Assembly (NCBI GenBank): GCA_029204225.1
Contig: CM055095.1
Span: forward strand, 26,831,312-26,895,311
DNA length: 64,000 nt
Origin: Diphasiastrum complanatum
Taxonomy: Eukaryota; Streptophyta; Lycopodiopsida; Lycopodiales; Lycopodiaceae
Reading direction: 5' to 3'
This document shows positions 48,648 to 60,160 of this stretch, one piece after another. The notes under the pieces were generated by a model. The model made no database searches and was not told where the DNA came from. It saw nothing but the letters and a program-made list of their open reading frames with translations. Position numbers and translations under genes: made by a program. Position 1 is the stretch's first letter. The number at the start of each line of letters is the position of its first letter.

Positions 48648-48863
48648 CTATTGCAGTACAAGTGCGATTAATTGGTAAGCAGCAGCAGCAGAATAAGAAG
48701 ATTGAGTTACCAAATTGCTGATTTGGTCATTTCCAACCTCATCATACAATTTTTGCCTCATTTTGCTTCCCAATTCCATCTCATTAAATTGTGTAACATC
48801 ATTGATCTGAAACCTTTTTGAGGTTCCCTCCAAAAACCAATATGTGAAAAAGTTCTTTGGCCT
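48648..48863 (-). CDS. Candidate terminal exon of an unidentified gene (or orphan exon)
   Basis: The minus strand shows an acceptor-like CACTCACTAG at 48873-48864, then 71 open codons and TAG: RPKNFFTYWFLEGTSKRF, QINDVTQFNEMELGSKMRQK, LYDEVGNDQISNLVTQSSYS and a short Ala run, ending in AYQLIALVLQ. Composition is protein-like and hydrophilic/amphipathic, unlike neighbouring spurious frames. AATAAAG occurs soon after the stop. No upstream exon was found within 1 kb and I do not recognise the family. It could be a gene fragment moved by a transposon. Confidence 0.35.
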   Translation of the reverse strand, partial: RPKNFFTYWFLEGTSKRFQINDVTQFNEMELGSKMRQKLYDEVGNDQISNLVTQSSYSAAAAYQLIALVLQ

Positions 48864-49079
48864 CTAGTGAGTGAGGAGCTCTTACTTGCCAGTTTTTTCT
48901 TATAGAACCCAAGATTTATGACATAAAATATTTTGTACAAGTTTTGCCATGCCAGTTTTTGGGAAAAGATGCCGATTTCATTCTTGAACTATGCCGGCTT
49001 TCCCGAACACTGGTGTAAGATACCAATTGTTGTTTGACACTTGCTATCACACAAAATCTGTTGTGTTGGAGATTTTGCC

Positions 49080-49420
49080 GAGTCGTGCTGAGAATAGTGC
49101 TGAGTAGTCTAAATGTTTAGTTGCGGTCGAACAGTCGAGTCGATAGAAGGTCTGACAGTTTGCCTTGGATAGTATCTTCGACAATCGTCTTCAATGGTGA
49201 CACTCGATAGTTTGACTTGATAGTGTTTCAACAATCGTCTTCAATGGTGACACTCGATAGTTTGACTCGATAGTGTTTCGACTCTACACATGTTATTGAT
49301 TTCCTTGTATTTTTGCAAACTGTTTGCAATCCAATGTATTCCTGGAGATTGTGCGACTATACAAGTATCTATTTACACCAAATGAATGGATGTAGATTTA
49401 ATCCTAGTAATTTAGTTTGC
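49080..49420 (+). mobile_element. LTR-like segment, family C (plus) with 50-bp tandem repeat
   Basis: Shares blocks with the minus segment 29760-30020 (TTTGCAAA box, TACAAGTATxTATTTACACxAAATGAATGGATxTAGA). Two copies of a 50-bp unit (CAATCGTCTTCAATGGTGAC...CTCGATAGTTTGAC) start at about 49181 and 49231. Starts near a TGTTG at about 49060. Confidence 0.45.
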
Positions 49421-51960
49421 AATGTGTATATTTTATACACTATAATATTTAATCTTAAAATTTTAATTATTTTTTTGAGGGGTGTAGGGATATCATTAAG
49501 CTATTGTATTGATTTGCTAAAAGTTAAGATGTCACTATTAGATGAGTTTGAGTATTAAAACTAGTTTAAACAAGTGCTTTTTTAAGAATTTGAATGAGTT
49601 TTTTTTTTTTTGATCTTATTTTATAAAATGAAATTCTTTTCTAAAATTTAAATTTTTAACAAATTTGTTGATATTATTTTTTGTAACTATTTTAGATTGA
49701 AGCTAATCTTCTTCTGATGTATCAAAAATTCTGAAAATCTCTGGATTTGTTATTGGTTACTTTTGGATATTTATCTTTCACTAGGTCATGCACACACATT
49801 AAATGCCAAGTGTCCATTTTGAGGTCCAAGTTAAGTGAGATAGTGTCGATGCCATGTGCGCATTCTAAGGTGACAGTAAGGTCCAAATGAAGTGAAAGAG
49901 TGTGAGTTAAGTGGACCTAGCATTCAGTGCATGTGCTTCATTTATCCTCAAGCGTAATCTACTCATATCATGACCCGAGGCTTGCCCCAAGTTTAAAAAA
50001 AAAACAATGTAAATTTTTTTGGAGCCAATCCTCGATCTTTATGTGGAGCCTTTGGGGCTTTATTGATATTGAGAGCCCGAGCCCATGTGGAAAGGACCTT
50101 GAGAGAGTGCTTTCCCCAATACAAAAAATTAAATTGCTTCATAATGTGTTGAATGAATCTCTCCAAAGTACAAACATAATTCAAAGTTAATTTTGTAATG
50201 GATAAAGACTTTTTGCTTTGGGTGAAGACATGATTTTAGCCTTGCAAAGCCATTCACCAGTACTAATTATTCAATACACAAAACACATACATAAATTAGC
50301 CAAGTTTGGATGTTTCCCTTGGAGAGAGAAAGTTTTAATGCAAGAAGACAGTTTGTAGCTAAAAATATTTTCTTAGTGATAGAGCATATGCTTGACATCA
50401 AAATGGCATAACGAGTAGAAAGGCCTCTATAGATCAAAATGTTGATTAAAGTACTTAAAACATTGATAATCACGTCTTGGAATAGAAATGCTAAATGTAG
50501 ATGTATCATCATGAAGATTAGTTAGTCTTGTATATTTAATATAAGACCACATGACATTTACTCTACATAGAAGCAAATAAAAGAGGCGGTGTTACCACAT
50601 CGAGTATTGTCACCAAAAAGGACAATTTCAAACATTAAATTGAGGAGATTTAAACTTCATTGATTTCCCCAAAGGTGCTATAGAGATAGATATGTTACAT
50701 AGAAGGAAGCGATGAGATTTGGTTTTGTCCTCCAAATTGAACAAGCCACATAAGGAGATTTAGTATGAAGAGGGAGGGAATGAGATAGGATGTGATGGGC
50801 AAAAAACTATATTCTAGCTTGAAGGAAAACAAGATAGTTTCAAAGTAGGTTTTCCAACTAGACTTGATGGCAATGCAATGCCATAGTAGGCGACATGTAG
50901 CTTGACCACACCATTGACATTTTGATCATCTTCATATGCATCTCTACATATATGAACACATTAAAAAACCCTTATAGATTCATTGGACCTATAGAAAAAT
51001 TGGTGAAGGTTGGATCATTGAGAGTGATATTGTGGAGTTTTGAAGCTAGCTTTATGCCTAGAGGAACAAGTTTGTTGCTTCATTTTGCTAATAATTGATG
51101 CACTTTTATGATGTCATGTATATACCTTTTAAATGGTGTATCATCATAGAGACTCAGAGGTAAAGGACAAGATGAACATGCACCAAAAGAGAGTGGGATC
51201 AAGGCAATTATGTAGAGGCAATATTATGAGTATGCAAATAGGCAAGGACATCGTGATGTGAAGCAAGAAGAAAGAGAATGTCCATGTTTGCACATTCCTC
51301 ACTTGCATGAGACTCTAATAACCCATGTGGTACATAAATCTCTTCTATCTTTGTGTTGTGGTTGGATCTATGTAATCAAAAGCCATTTCAATTCATTTTA
51401 GGTTATTTACATTCCAGGGACAGAGATCAAGTGTTTTTTTATGTGATTAATCAAAACAAGCTTTTTATTTGTTAAAGATATTGTTTACATTCAAGCTACA
51501 TTGTTGTTTCTAGTTTCTAGATTGACAATCTCTCTAGTGAGTGAGCTTTTCTCCCCATGTGGATGAAAAAATCTCCTTTATGAATTAATAATCTCCTTTC
51601 TGGATGAAAATCTTTGACTTGTGGATGAGCTATGCTCCCCTTGGTAGAAAATGTCTCTCTCTATGGATGAGCATTAAGATTGTCAACTATTTTTTCATAT
51701 AGTTTTTTGTTGATTCAATAGGATTGAATGCAATAAGCTCTTCGAGTTTTTGATTTGAGCTCTTTCTAGAAAGGTTCAACCTAAGAAAGGATATTCTCAT
51801 TAATTTTTAGACCTTAGGTTCAATCTATTGTGGTTAGATCATGTGTTGATCAATACTCAACAAAATTCTATTTGCTAGTCAACTAGTTAACAAGAGAGAT
51901 ACTATTGCAAGGTTCTAAATCTTTGTGAAGTCATTATTCCCTCATTTGTTGAGAGGAGTG
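49421..51960. other. Unassigned AT-rich sequence
   Basis: No gene recognised. The last 400 bases before the copia gag at 52010 probably include its LTR and leader, but no PBS or paired LTR was found. Confidence 0.35.
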
Positions 51961-52009
51961 TGAGTTCTTAGTGCATTAGAACAAGTTCAAAGAGGAATAA
52001 TCATTTTTC

Positions 52010-52225
52010 ATGATGGCTACCAATAGTGGGATTATGTTGGAAGGGAATGATAGGCTCAACTCTAGCAATTATTCAATTGTAAAAGTGAGGATGGAATCCT
52101 TGCTTGAGTTGAATGAAATAATGAGCATTATTTCAAGTGTGGAAGAAATACCTTTGGTGTCTCAAGATCAAGTAAGACATGAAAAAAGAGACAAGAGTGT
52201 CATAAATCAGAGAAAACGTGAGTAG
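52010..52225 (+). mobile_element. Ty1-copia (family D-like) gag N terminus
   Basis: Open frame: LEGNDRLNSSNYSIVKVRME then SLLELNEIMSIISSVEEIP. Nearly the same blocks as the gag at 38455-38600. Cut after about 70 codons where the inverted LTR B copy begins. Confidence 0.82.
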
Positions 52226-52227
52226 CA

Positions 52228-52975
52228 GAAGTGGAGTAGGTGGTTGATGGATCGGAAGTGCGTCAGTTACCAACAAGAACATTCAAGATGAAAAAGATCA
52301 AGCGATGCACCATAGAACAATACAGTAGTGTAGACAAAAACTTTGCACTCTGATTGATACAAAATGAGTACAAAATGGCTTGAAGTTGAGTGCAAGACTG
52401 TTAGCACAAAATGTGCTTCAGCTGATAGATTGTTGATACTGAAAACTCGAAAAACTAAACTACTTACAAAAAAACGCCTGCAGGATAATAACATGATTAG
52501 TGCGTTGACTCCATTGTAGATCTTCCTTGATGATTGGAAGTCAAATGATCAGTACATTGAAAGTTTACATTAATCTACTTAATCAACTACAATCATCCTA
52601 CAGTAGGTAGCCATCATTTTATAGTGAATATATGTACAAGAGTAGGTGGACTATCAACGGCGTGACGCGGGTCGGATTTCTGACAATATCAAATTTTACA
52701 AGGACTCAAAAAATATACAAAGACCCAAAAAAATATACATTGACTCGAGAAATTATACACTGATTCAAAAATTACAATGACTTAGAAAATTATGAATTTT
52801 TTGAGTCGATCCAGTATCAGAAAATTCTGATTTTTGAGCTCGAAAAAATATGAATTTTTTGAGTCGATCCCGTATCGAAAAATTTTGATTTTGGGTATCA
52901 AAAAATTACGGATTTTTTGAGTCGATATGGTATCGTAAAATTTTGAAAAATACAAGTCAAGTTTCTGCTATAAAA
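52228..52975 (-). mobile_element. Copia family B LTR, minus orientation, copy 2
   Basis: In minus sense it follows the RNase H of a copia element (52968-53470). It matches 43740-44205 in its first half and 55490-55770 in its second half (CATTTTGTxCTxA, TTGTTCTATxGTGCAT, CATCTTGAA-TxTTCTTG, GTAACTGxxGCACT). Length about 750 bp. Confidence 0.75.
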
Positions 52976-53470
52976 AATTTGGCTGTTCCATGAAATTGGG
53001 TCTTGGTTGAACAAGAATACAAAACCGGATGTCGATTTTCTGGTATCGATATCTCTTGTCCAATCTACATATGTGTAGTCTTTGAGAATGTTGGCAGATT
53101 GGCTGCCTCCATAACAAATATTGAGATGTTCTGTAGCTTGGACATACTTCATGACCTTCATGAGAGCCTTTCAATGGACTGGACCCAAATTTGATAGAAA
53201 TTGGCTGAGTGAGCTGATTGAATAAGCAAGGTCGGGTCGAGTGCAGCATAACATACATAAGTGATTTGATGATGGAGTGAAATGAATACTGCTTCATTTC
53301 CTCCTTCTTTGACTCGGATTTTGGACATTGCTCCCTTAATAGCTTCAGACCAAGATCGAGTGAAAAGTGGCTCAGATTGGAATCGGCCATTCCATATTAT
53401 TTTAGCACATTGTTGAGATATCTCTGCTGATTGATGAAAATCTGTCTGGTGGGTCAAATTCAAAAAATCT
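52968..53470 (-). mobile_element. Ty1-copia (family B) RT end and RNase H, degenerate
   Basis: Minus blocks: QQCAKIIWNGRF/NNVLKYYGMADSN (about 53390-53430), SLMYVMLHSTRPCLFN (about 53220-53260), MKVMKYVQATEHLNICYGGS and YVDWTRDIDTRKSTSGFVFL then FNQDPISWNS. Frame shifts separate them. The RNase H is cut before its active-site-rich C-terminal half. Confidence 0.85.
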
Positions 53471-53644
53471 GAATTTTGGGACAGTAGTGTGATGGACCCA
53501 TATCAGTCATCTTGTATTCATGTGCTCATATGCATTTGGTAGTAATGTATCATCTACATAAAGAGTAATGATGGCATATATTTACTTAAATTATCATATA
53601 TTATCAAGTTCAATTTAATTTTACTTTTTTTTACATAAAAGAAT

Positions 53645-53959
53645 AAAGGATTCTCCATATAATTTCCTATATAACAATGAACATAACTAGGGAAAGTACC
53701 AACTAAGAAAAAATGAACACTTCCTAGTTTATACATCTAGGAAATCCACTATCAAATTTCTTATATAGGAAATTTAAGCCAGATCAATATTTTCCTAGTT
53801 ACAATTCCTTACATAGGAAATCTAGCTTAAATTTCCTATATAAAAAATTTGATTGTGGATTTCCTAGATGTATAAACTAGGAAGTGTTCATTTTTTCCTA
53901 GTTGGCACTTTCCCTATTTATGTTAATTGTTGTATAGGAAATTATATGGAGAATCCTTT
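53645..53959. mobile_element. 315-bp inverted-repeat MITE-like element
   Basis: Arms 53645-53779 and 53825-53959 are imperfect inverted copies with a 45-nt loop. Shared text includes CTAGGAAGTGTTCATTTTTT and GATGTATAAACTAGGAAG in one arm and their complements in the other. Many TTTCCTATATAGGAAAT-type internal palindromes add further stem-loop potential. No coding capacity; the mirrored open frames on the two strands are a by-product. Confidence 0.88.
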
Positions 53960-54439
53960 AATTTTCCTATATAGGAAGTTCCACCTCGATCTGGTCCGCC
54001 GATCTAGGGTCGAAAATTTTTTCTTTGATGGGATTGACATTGGGTCAAAAAAGACTTAAGTCAAAAAAATTCGATCCTGAATTTTTTGATCTTCTATACA
54101 AAAATCCGAGTCTTATTTCTTCTTCTTTTTTGTTGTTTTTGAAGACAGATATAACCAAGATTTTTTCCAAGATGCTCATAACCTAAAGGAATTGGTCTTG
54201 AGCATGGAATTCCAACAATATGCACACTCAAAAGGCCTTCACGGGCATAGATGTTATTTTTTTAAAAGATCAATTTATCAACCACAAAAGCGCGAGAAAT
54301 TTTTAATCCAAGTATCAAAAAAATTATGGATCCATATATCAAAAATAGCCCTAGGATCGAAAACCATCCCGATTCATGGATGATTCGGCCTGCTACTTTG
54401 TGTAGGAACCAAACACTATCTCTAAGGCAATGTCAACAC

Positions 54440-54990
54440 CCGATGTTGATCAGTGAAAAGTTATGATGGACTCAGAATTCGATTATGTAATCAAGAATCA
54501 AACATGGACTGTAACTGAGCTGCCAAAGGATCGAAATCTGATTCCATGTAAGTGGATATTCAAAATAAAGTATGATGCAGGCAAATTAAATCGATACAAA
54601 GCCAGACTGGTTGCCAAGGGCTTTTCACAAATTTTAGAACTAGATTATTTTGAGACCTTCAGACTAGTAGTCAAGCACGTTTCAATCCGTTTATTCCTCT
54701 CCTATGCAGCTGCAACCGACCTTGAAGTTCACCAAATGGATGTCCAAACTACTTTTTTCAATGGCACCATTGAAGAGAAAATTTATATGTCACAGCCAGA
54801 GGACAACCAGAGGGATACAAACTAAAGGGTAAGGAGCACCTAGTGTGCAAAATTCACAAAGTTATGTATGGTTTAATATAATCTCCAAGAATCTGGTTTC
54901 AGAAAATTAATGCGTTTCTAATCGAGAATGGTTTTATTCCAAACTCGGCAGACTCGAATGTCTATTTCAAGTCTGTATCGGATTCCTTCG
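54440..54990 (+). mobile_element. Ty1-copia RT, degenerate
   Basis: Open frame 54463-54825: DSEFDYVIKNQTWTVTELPK, RNLIPCKWIFKIKYDAGKLN, YKARLVAKGFSQILELDYFE and HQMDVQTTFFNGTIEEKIYM, then stop codons within HLVCKIHKVMYGL and SRIWFQKINAFLIENGF-type blocks. Truncated before YVDD. Followed by LTR B in the same orientation. Confidence 0.88.
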
Positions 54991-55079
54991 GGATCGGATT
55001 GAATCAGGTCTAACTTTTTTGACCTTGGTTCGCTATGCAATTTTCGACCCTTTGTAAAATCTAACACTGTCAACTCATA

Positions 55080-55765
55080 AACTTTCAATATTGTATCGAT
55101 TCGAAAAATCCGAGATTTTTCGATATCCAAAAGTCAAAAAATTTCGATACGGAATTGACTCGAAAAATCCGTAATTTTTTTTTAATCATTGTAATTTTTG
55201 AGTCACTGTATATTTTTTGAGTCCTTGTATATTCTCGAGTCCTTGTAAATTTTACTAGATGTCCGACCCACATACTATTAAAATAACGGCTACATTCTAT
55301 GGGACTGTAAGTAGATTAACTGATGCTTCCAATACACGGATCAACTGACATCCAATGAAGTCAACGCCCTGACAAACATTTTTTGTAACACTGTACAAGC
55401 ATTATTCTACAACGATGATCAGTGGCTAAGATAGTTTTAGAATCGGTTAACTAGGAATTATTCAATTATTCAAACATCAACGAACTGAACTGAAGTATTG
55501 GTTTTTGAGTCAGTGTATATTTTGAATCAGTTAATTAGTAATTATTCAATTATTCAAGCATCAACGAACTCACCTGAAGTACTAGTTTTTGCGCCTACTG
55601 TCTTGCTCCTAGTTTCAAGCATTGTACTCAATTTTAACCTATGTGATCAAAGTGCATTTTGTATCTTTATTAATATTTTGTTCTATTGTGCATTGTTGTT
55701 ATTACGATTCATCTTGAACTCTCTTCTTGCTAGTAACTGTTGCACTCCTACCACTTGCTCCACTT
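55080..55765 (+). mobile_element. Copia family B LTR, plus orientation, copy 3
   Basis: Carries both halves seen in copies 1 and 2: the TCGAxAAATCC/GAGTC-rich first half (55080-55290), the GGCTACATTCTATGGGA block, and the second half with TTGTACTCAATTTTAAC, ATTTTGTTCTATTGTGCATT and GTAACTGTTGCACTCC. A small internal duplication (TCAACGAACT at 55479 and 55562) is present. Confidence 0.75.
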
Positions 55766-55799
55766 CCGTTGCACCATGTTTTCACCGATTTTCTATACA

Positions 55800-56900
55800 T
55801 AATATAGGGTTTGTATGCCTTGTGATCAGGGGACTAGCCAATGAAAATCAATTTTTTACTTTTGTTTGTCCAGCTTCTATCTTAGATCAGTAGGGATTTG
55901 AGCGTAAGCAGTGCAACCAAACACTCTAGTATTTTTAAGTGATGGTTTCGATCATGTCTATACCTCATAAGGTGTCTTGCCATTCAGGGCTTTGGTGATG
56001 GATTAACTTTGAAGATAGGTGGCTGTAGTGATGGCTTCTGCCCAGAATTTCTTTGGAAGCGAAGCATGGACCATCACACATTCGGCACTTTCAATAAATG
56101 TCTGATTCTTCTTTTTTGCTACTCTGTTGGACTGTGCTAAGTGGCTAGTGGTATATTGTTGAAGTATTCCATTGGCCTTGCAGAATTCCTTGAACTCGGT
56201 GGAGATGTATTCTCCCCCTCCATCAGTACATAGAGCTTTGATTCTTTTCTGGGTCTGATTTTCTGCAGATGCCTTGAACTGCTTGAAGATTTTTGAAGTT
56301 TATTTGTTCTTCAAAAAACAAGTGACAGTTCTTTCAGAAAATTCGTCAATAAATATTAGAAAATAAAGAGCTCCCCCTGTGGAAGAAGTCTGCATTGGGC
56401 CACAATTGTCACTATGTAGAAGATCTAGCAAAATCTCTAGAAGTATGAATAGTATCGAAATTAAATGGACTTCTAGCATGTTTGTTGATAATACAACTTT
56501 CACAAGGAGTATCGAATTTGCTAATCGAGGAAAGATCTTGAACTAGATTCTGATTTGACATTTGCTGAATACTATTGAAGTTCAAATGGCCTAATCTGAA
56601 ATGCCACAATATATTAGCTGAAAGTAGATGTGTGAAGAGCTTGACTATATGTTGAATAGCAATGACTAAGCTTATAGAGATAGCCACAACATCCACCGAA
56701 AGTTAAAACTTTCTTCGATTTGTCAAGAGTGGTGCAGCCCTCCGTATTGAATTCGACCCTACGACATGAATCAGTGATTCTGCTTATAGAAAGCAGATTT
56801 TTGTTAAGGTTCAAAACATGTAGAACATTGGACAACAACTTAATATCACCTCTCTGAAATTTGACCCACCTCATATAATTGTAAATCCAAAATAAATTTG
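55800..56900 (-). mobile_element. Ty1-copia protease end and integrase, degenerate
   Basis: In minus order: RGDIKLLSNVLHVLNLNKNL then LLSISRITD (56780-56874), LWHFRLGHLNFNSIQQMSNQ with downstream CESCIINKHARSPF (His-His-Cys-Cys zinc region, 56450-56620), then SDNCGPMQTSSTGGALYFLI then FIDEFSERT (first catalytic Asp), CTDGGGEYISTEFKEFCKAN (second Asp), and HASLPKKFWAEAITTATYL. Several stops. Follows LTR B on the opposite strand, so the two do not belong to one intact insertion. Confidence 0.87.
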
Positions 56901-56989
56901 GTTCTTGAGTATCATATACATTGATTCAGTTATAATTCAGATGAAGTTAGCATTCCAACTGTTAGATCAAGGGGGCTATGGTAGGACGT

Positions 56990-57417
56990 TTTTGGGAAAT
57001 CAGATATCATCATGTCTAAAATCAGTGTCGATCCGAATAACATAGACAACTTTTAAACATATTAAACATTCATATTTAAAAGAAACATAGACATCACTGA
57101 ATCATATACTACAGTTACGGCCAACCCTTTCGAAGAATGTCCACGTTGCTTGAATGTGCCGATGTTTCCATGAAACTTGTACACAATGGAATAATGTGCC
57201 TCAGCAATTACTTGTCAAAATATTTCATGGGAGATTCCCAATAGATTCTGATATGCTTATATGCATATAGCTTTACCATCCAGTGTAGGTTTGAAGCGCA
57301 ATTTGGTTTTTTCCAAAATATCAAACATTGCGTCTGACATTTCTCGTCTATGAAAAAAATATTTGAACATCTGCAATAATTGATTATGCTTGTCAGCTCC
57401 TCGTTTTCTCCACACAC
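56990..57417 (-). pseudogene. Broken minus-strand coding region, downstream part
   Basis: The minus frame VWRKRGADKHNQLLQMFKYF...FHRREMSDAMFDILEK...LRFKPTLDGKAICI, stop, AYQNLLGISHEIF, stop, VIAEAHYSIVYKFHGNIGTF keeps a consistent protein-like reading interrupted by single stop codons. The order CC-x2-C (at about 57455), then R-F-x-x-x-x-DG-x-x-x-C, then LLGIS, then HGN recalls the N-terminal part of some eukaryotic DDE-transposon proteins. That resemblance is from memory of motif order and is tentative. Confidence 0.4.
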
Positions 57418-57421
57418 CTAG

Positions 57422-58590
57422 TCACAAGTCTTCACATTCTTTGTAGGTAATTTGTCGAATGCACAACTTACTACAACATGGTTGCATCAACGTTTCCCTT
57501 ATATTTTTTGACGATAAAACATATTCTGTCTTTTTTGGTGCAACATAAACAAGCACATGTTTTCTTTTGAAACTCTGAGTAGTTCCAAAGGATGTCGGAC
57601 ATACTTGAGACTCTCTTTGTAGATCTTCCAAAAGTTCATCTGCTTGTGACCATCTTGATCTTGTAGGATCGTTTTTCATATTAGCATCATGTAATATATT
57701 GCTTGCGTAATCATGTTCATCGAAATCGAATTCCAAAAAATCTGAATTACGTCGGGTGGATGCATTTGCACTTGCGAAATTGACGATTTTGGTGTACGCT
57801 TTGTTTGAATGCTGATTTCATAATGACGTCTTTTATTTTTGTTCTTATCAACAGCCTCTCCAACATCCTTCACACTTGTAAAAATATTCTCAACGGATCT
57901 GTTTTCGACATCTACTGATGTTGTCAATGTTTTTTGGATGCTACCCCTTTTTGAACCACAATGATGGCCCAACATTTTCTTCATGTTGTTCTTATTTGAA
58001 TGTTTAGAATAATACGTAAAGCACTCACTTAATGGTTCAGTAAATGGTACATGTTTTCTCTTTTTAGAGTGCAAAGATAGTTTTGACAAACACCAAATCA
58101 TTGTTTGATTTTGCATGTAGAAAGAGTCTTCGTCATCTATCATGGCATTTGCAATATTTCTTTTTGTTGTAATTGAAGTCACCTTCACGATAACAAGCAA
58201 GTTTTTTTCACTGGGATAGTAGCCTTTGAATTTAGCAGTGAAAACTACTACCCCTCCAAAATCCATACAAGTAACAACGTCATCAATGTTGTATAATGGA
58301 CAATTGGCAAGAACGAGTTCATTCATTTTGACAATATCTACATTATCCCACAAGATTTCTTTTGCAATGACATCGATGGAAATATAGGCTTAAACGTCTC
58401 CTAGGTGATCAAAATCGTCGTGATGGTATGACAAAGGACAATATATTTTAAATACCTTTGAAATTAGAACCACACTTTTATTCGTACCAACTTCTGTTTC
58501 ACTTGATTCAGAAGTTAAGACATTTCCAAATGCAACCACTTCTTTCTGAAAAAATAAAACAACTGGAACATCTTCTCTTGAGCAGTCCAT
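57422..58590 (-). pseudogene. Broken minus-strand coding region, upstream part (unrecognised protein)
   Basis: Three minus frames follow each other: 58390-58590 (DVPVVLFFQKEVVAFGNVL), 57676-58353 (225 codons, with DVVTCMDFGGVVVF, YYPSEKNLLVIVKVTS and a Lys-rich later half) and 57422-57736 (WSQADELLEDLQRESQ, KRKHVLVYVAPKKTEYVLSS and LMQPCCSKLCIRQ). Only one stop separates the first two, and a frameshift of about 60 bp overlap joins the second and third. It looks like one decayed gene of more than 450 codons that runs on into 56990-57417. A transposon origin is likely; a host pseudogene is possible. Confidence 0.45.
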
Positions 58591-58728
58591 GTAGTGACCC
58601 TGAAAAAATCATAAGTACACTTTATGTTAGAATTTGCAATGCTATTGGAAGTATAATTAGCAAAATTATGAAACTATAATAAATTTGTATAACTACCAAA
58701 ATTATGAGACTATAACAAAATTATGAAA

Positions 58729-58930
58729 CCTTAGCCCTTAGCTCTTGGCCCTTAGCCAGTGGCCCTTAACTCGTAGCCCTTAGGCCTTAGCTCTTGGCCA
58801 TTGGCACTTGGCCCTTACCTCTAGGCCCTTAGCCTTAGCATTTCAACCTTAATTTTTAGCCCTTGGCCCTTGCCCTTCTTGCCCCTAGGCCCTTAGCCCT
58901 TGTCCCTTAGTCTGTATCCCCTAGTCCTTG
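58729..58930 (+). repeat. Degenerate CCCTTAG/GGCCCTTAGCTCTTGG minisatellite
   Basis: About 200 bp built from variants of TTAGCCCTTAG, CTCTTGGCCCTTAG and CCCTTGGCCCTT, with spacing of roughly 6-14 bp. Pyrimidine-biased on the + strand. Confidence 0.85.
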
Positions 58931-60160
58931 ACTTTTTTATATGTTTTGTGTTTTTCTTTTTGTCATTATTATTACTTTTGTATTTATTTAAAGTTTTTTA
59001 CTAGTTTACAATTCTATTTTTAATTTTTCTTATGTTTTTTTGTAATATACATATATATATCAATTAAATTTTATGTCCTCTTTTTTAAGTTTTTCTAATT
59101 CATATTAATTCATTTCAACGCTTTCTAGATTTTTTTTTGTAGGATTTTAAGTTTTTTAGAGGGTTTAAGTTTGTATTACGGTTCTTTTAAGATTTAGTCC
59201 CATCTTTAGCAATATTTTTTTTTTTTTTTTTTTTTTGAATATCTAGTTTTTCTACAAGTTTCAATTCTTTATACTTTCATTTTTTTATGTTTATTTTTAA
59301 ATTTAGTTTTTTTGACACTGTTTTATTTTATTTTTATTTTTTCTTTATTTTTTGTTTTTTTTTAATTTAGTTTTTTTTTTTGACACTATTTAATTTTTTC
59401 TTTTTTTATTTGCTATTTTTTGTTTTTTTGAAAAGTTAGTTTTTTTTTACAATATTTTATCTATTTTTTAGACTTTTCATTTTTTTTTATGTTATGTTTT
59501 GGTTTTTTTTAAAATATAGTTTTTTTTACACTATTTTGTTTTTTTAAGACTTTTTTCACTATTTTGTTTTTTTTAGATTTTTTTTTATGCATATTTTTTT
59601 TTATTTTTTCAGAAAATTAATTCTTTTGACATTATTTTATTTCTTTTAGATTTTTTCAATTTTTTTATGTCTTTTTTAGTTTTTCCGAATATTTGGTTCG
59701 TATGACATCATTTTGTTTTTTTTTTTTTGAGATTTATTCATTTTTCTCTGTTTTTTTTTTTGTTTTTTTGTTTTTATAGATTTTTAACATAAAATGGTGT
59801 TTTTTTTTTTGGAATTTCTTATAGTATTTTGTTTTTTAAGATTGTTTTCAGAATTTTAATCTTATTTGTCAGTTTCTATGCCTGTTTTTTGGTTTTTTGA
59901 AATTTTTAATATAGAATTTTTTTTTTTTGATTTTTTTGAGATATTTAACACTATTTTCATTTTTTTAGATTTTGTTGATTTTTTTTAAGGTTATTTTTTG
60001 GGATTTTTTACTTAAAATTATTGTTTTAATTTTGTTTTAGTTTTTTACACTCTTGAAATTTTAAGATTTTTTTTTCTTTTTTCAAGATTATTTTTTGATT
60101 TTTAACAATATTTTGACCTCTATAGGTTTTTTTTTTATTTTCATGTTTTTTTCCTACTTT
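58931..60160 (+). repeat. 1.2-kb T-rich low-complexity tract
   Basis: The + strand is overwhelmingly T, in runs of 4-20 broken by TTTTGATTTTT, ACACTATTTTGTTTTT and AAGATTTTTT motifs. CACTATTTT/GACACTATTT words recur at irregular spacing, hinting at decayed tandem units of a few tens of bases. Confidence 0.9.

Noticed and set aside
49993-50512. Short frames on both strands
   Set aside because: Low-complexity and mutually overlapping, with no family motif.
58729-58930. Interstitial telomere array
   Set aside because: The unit is CCCTTAG-like and irregular, not the plant CCCTAAA repeat.
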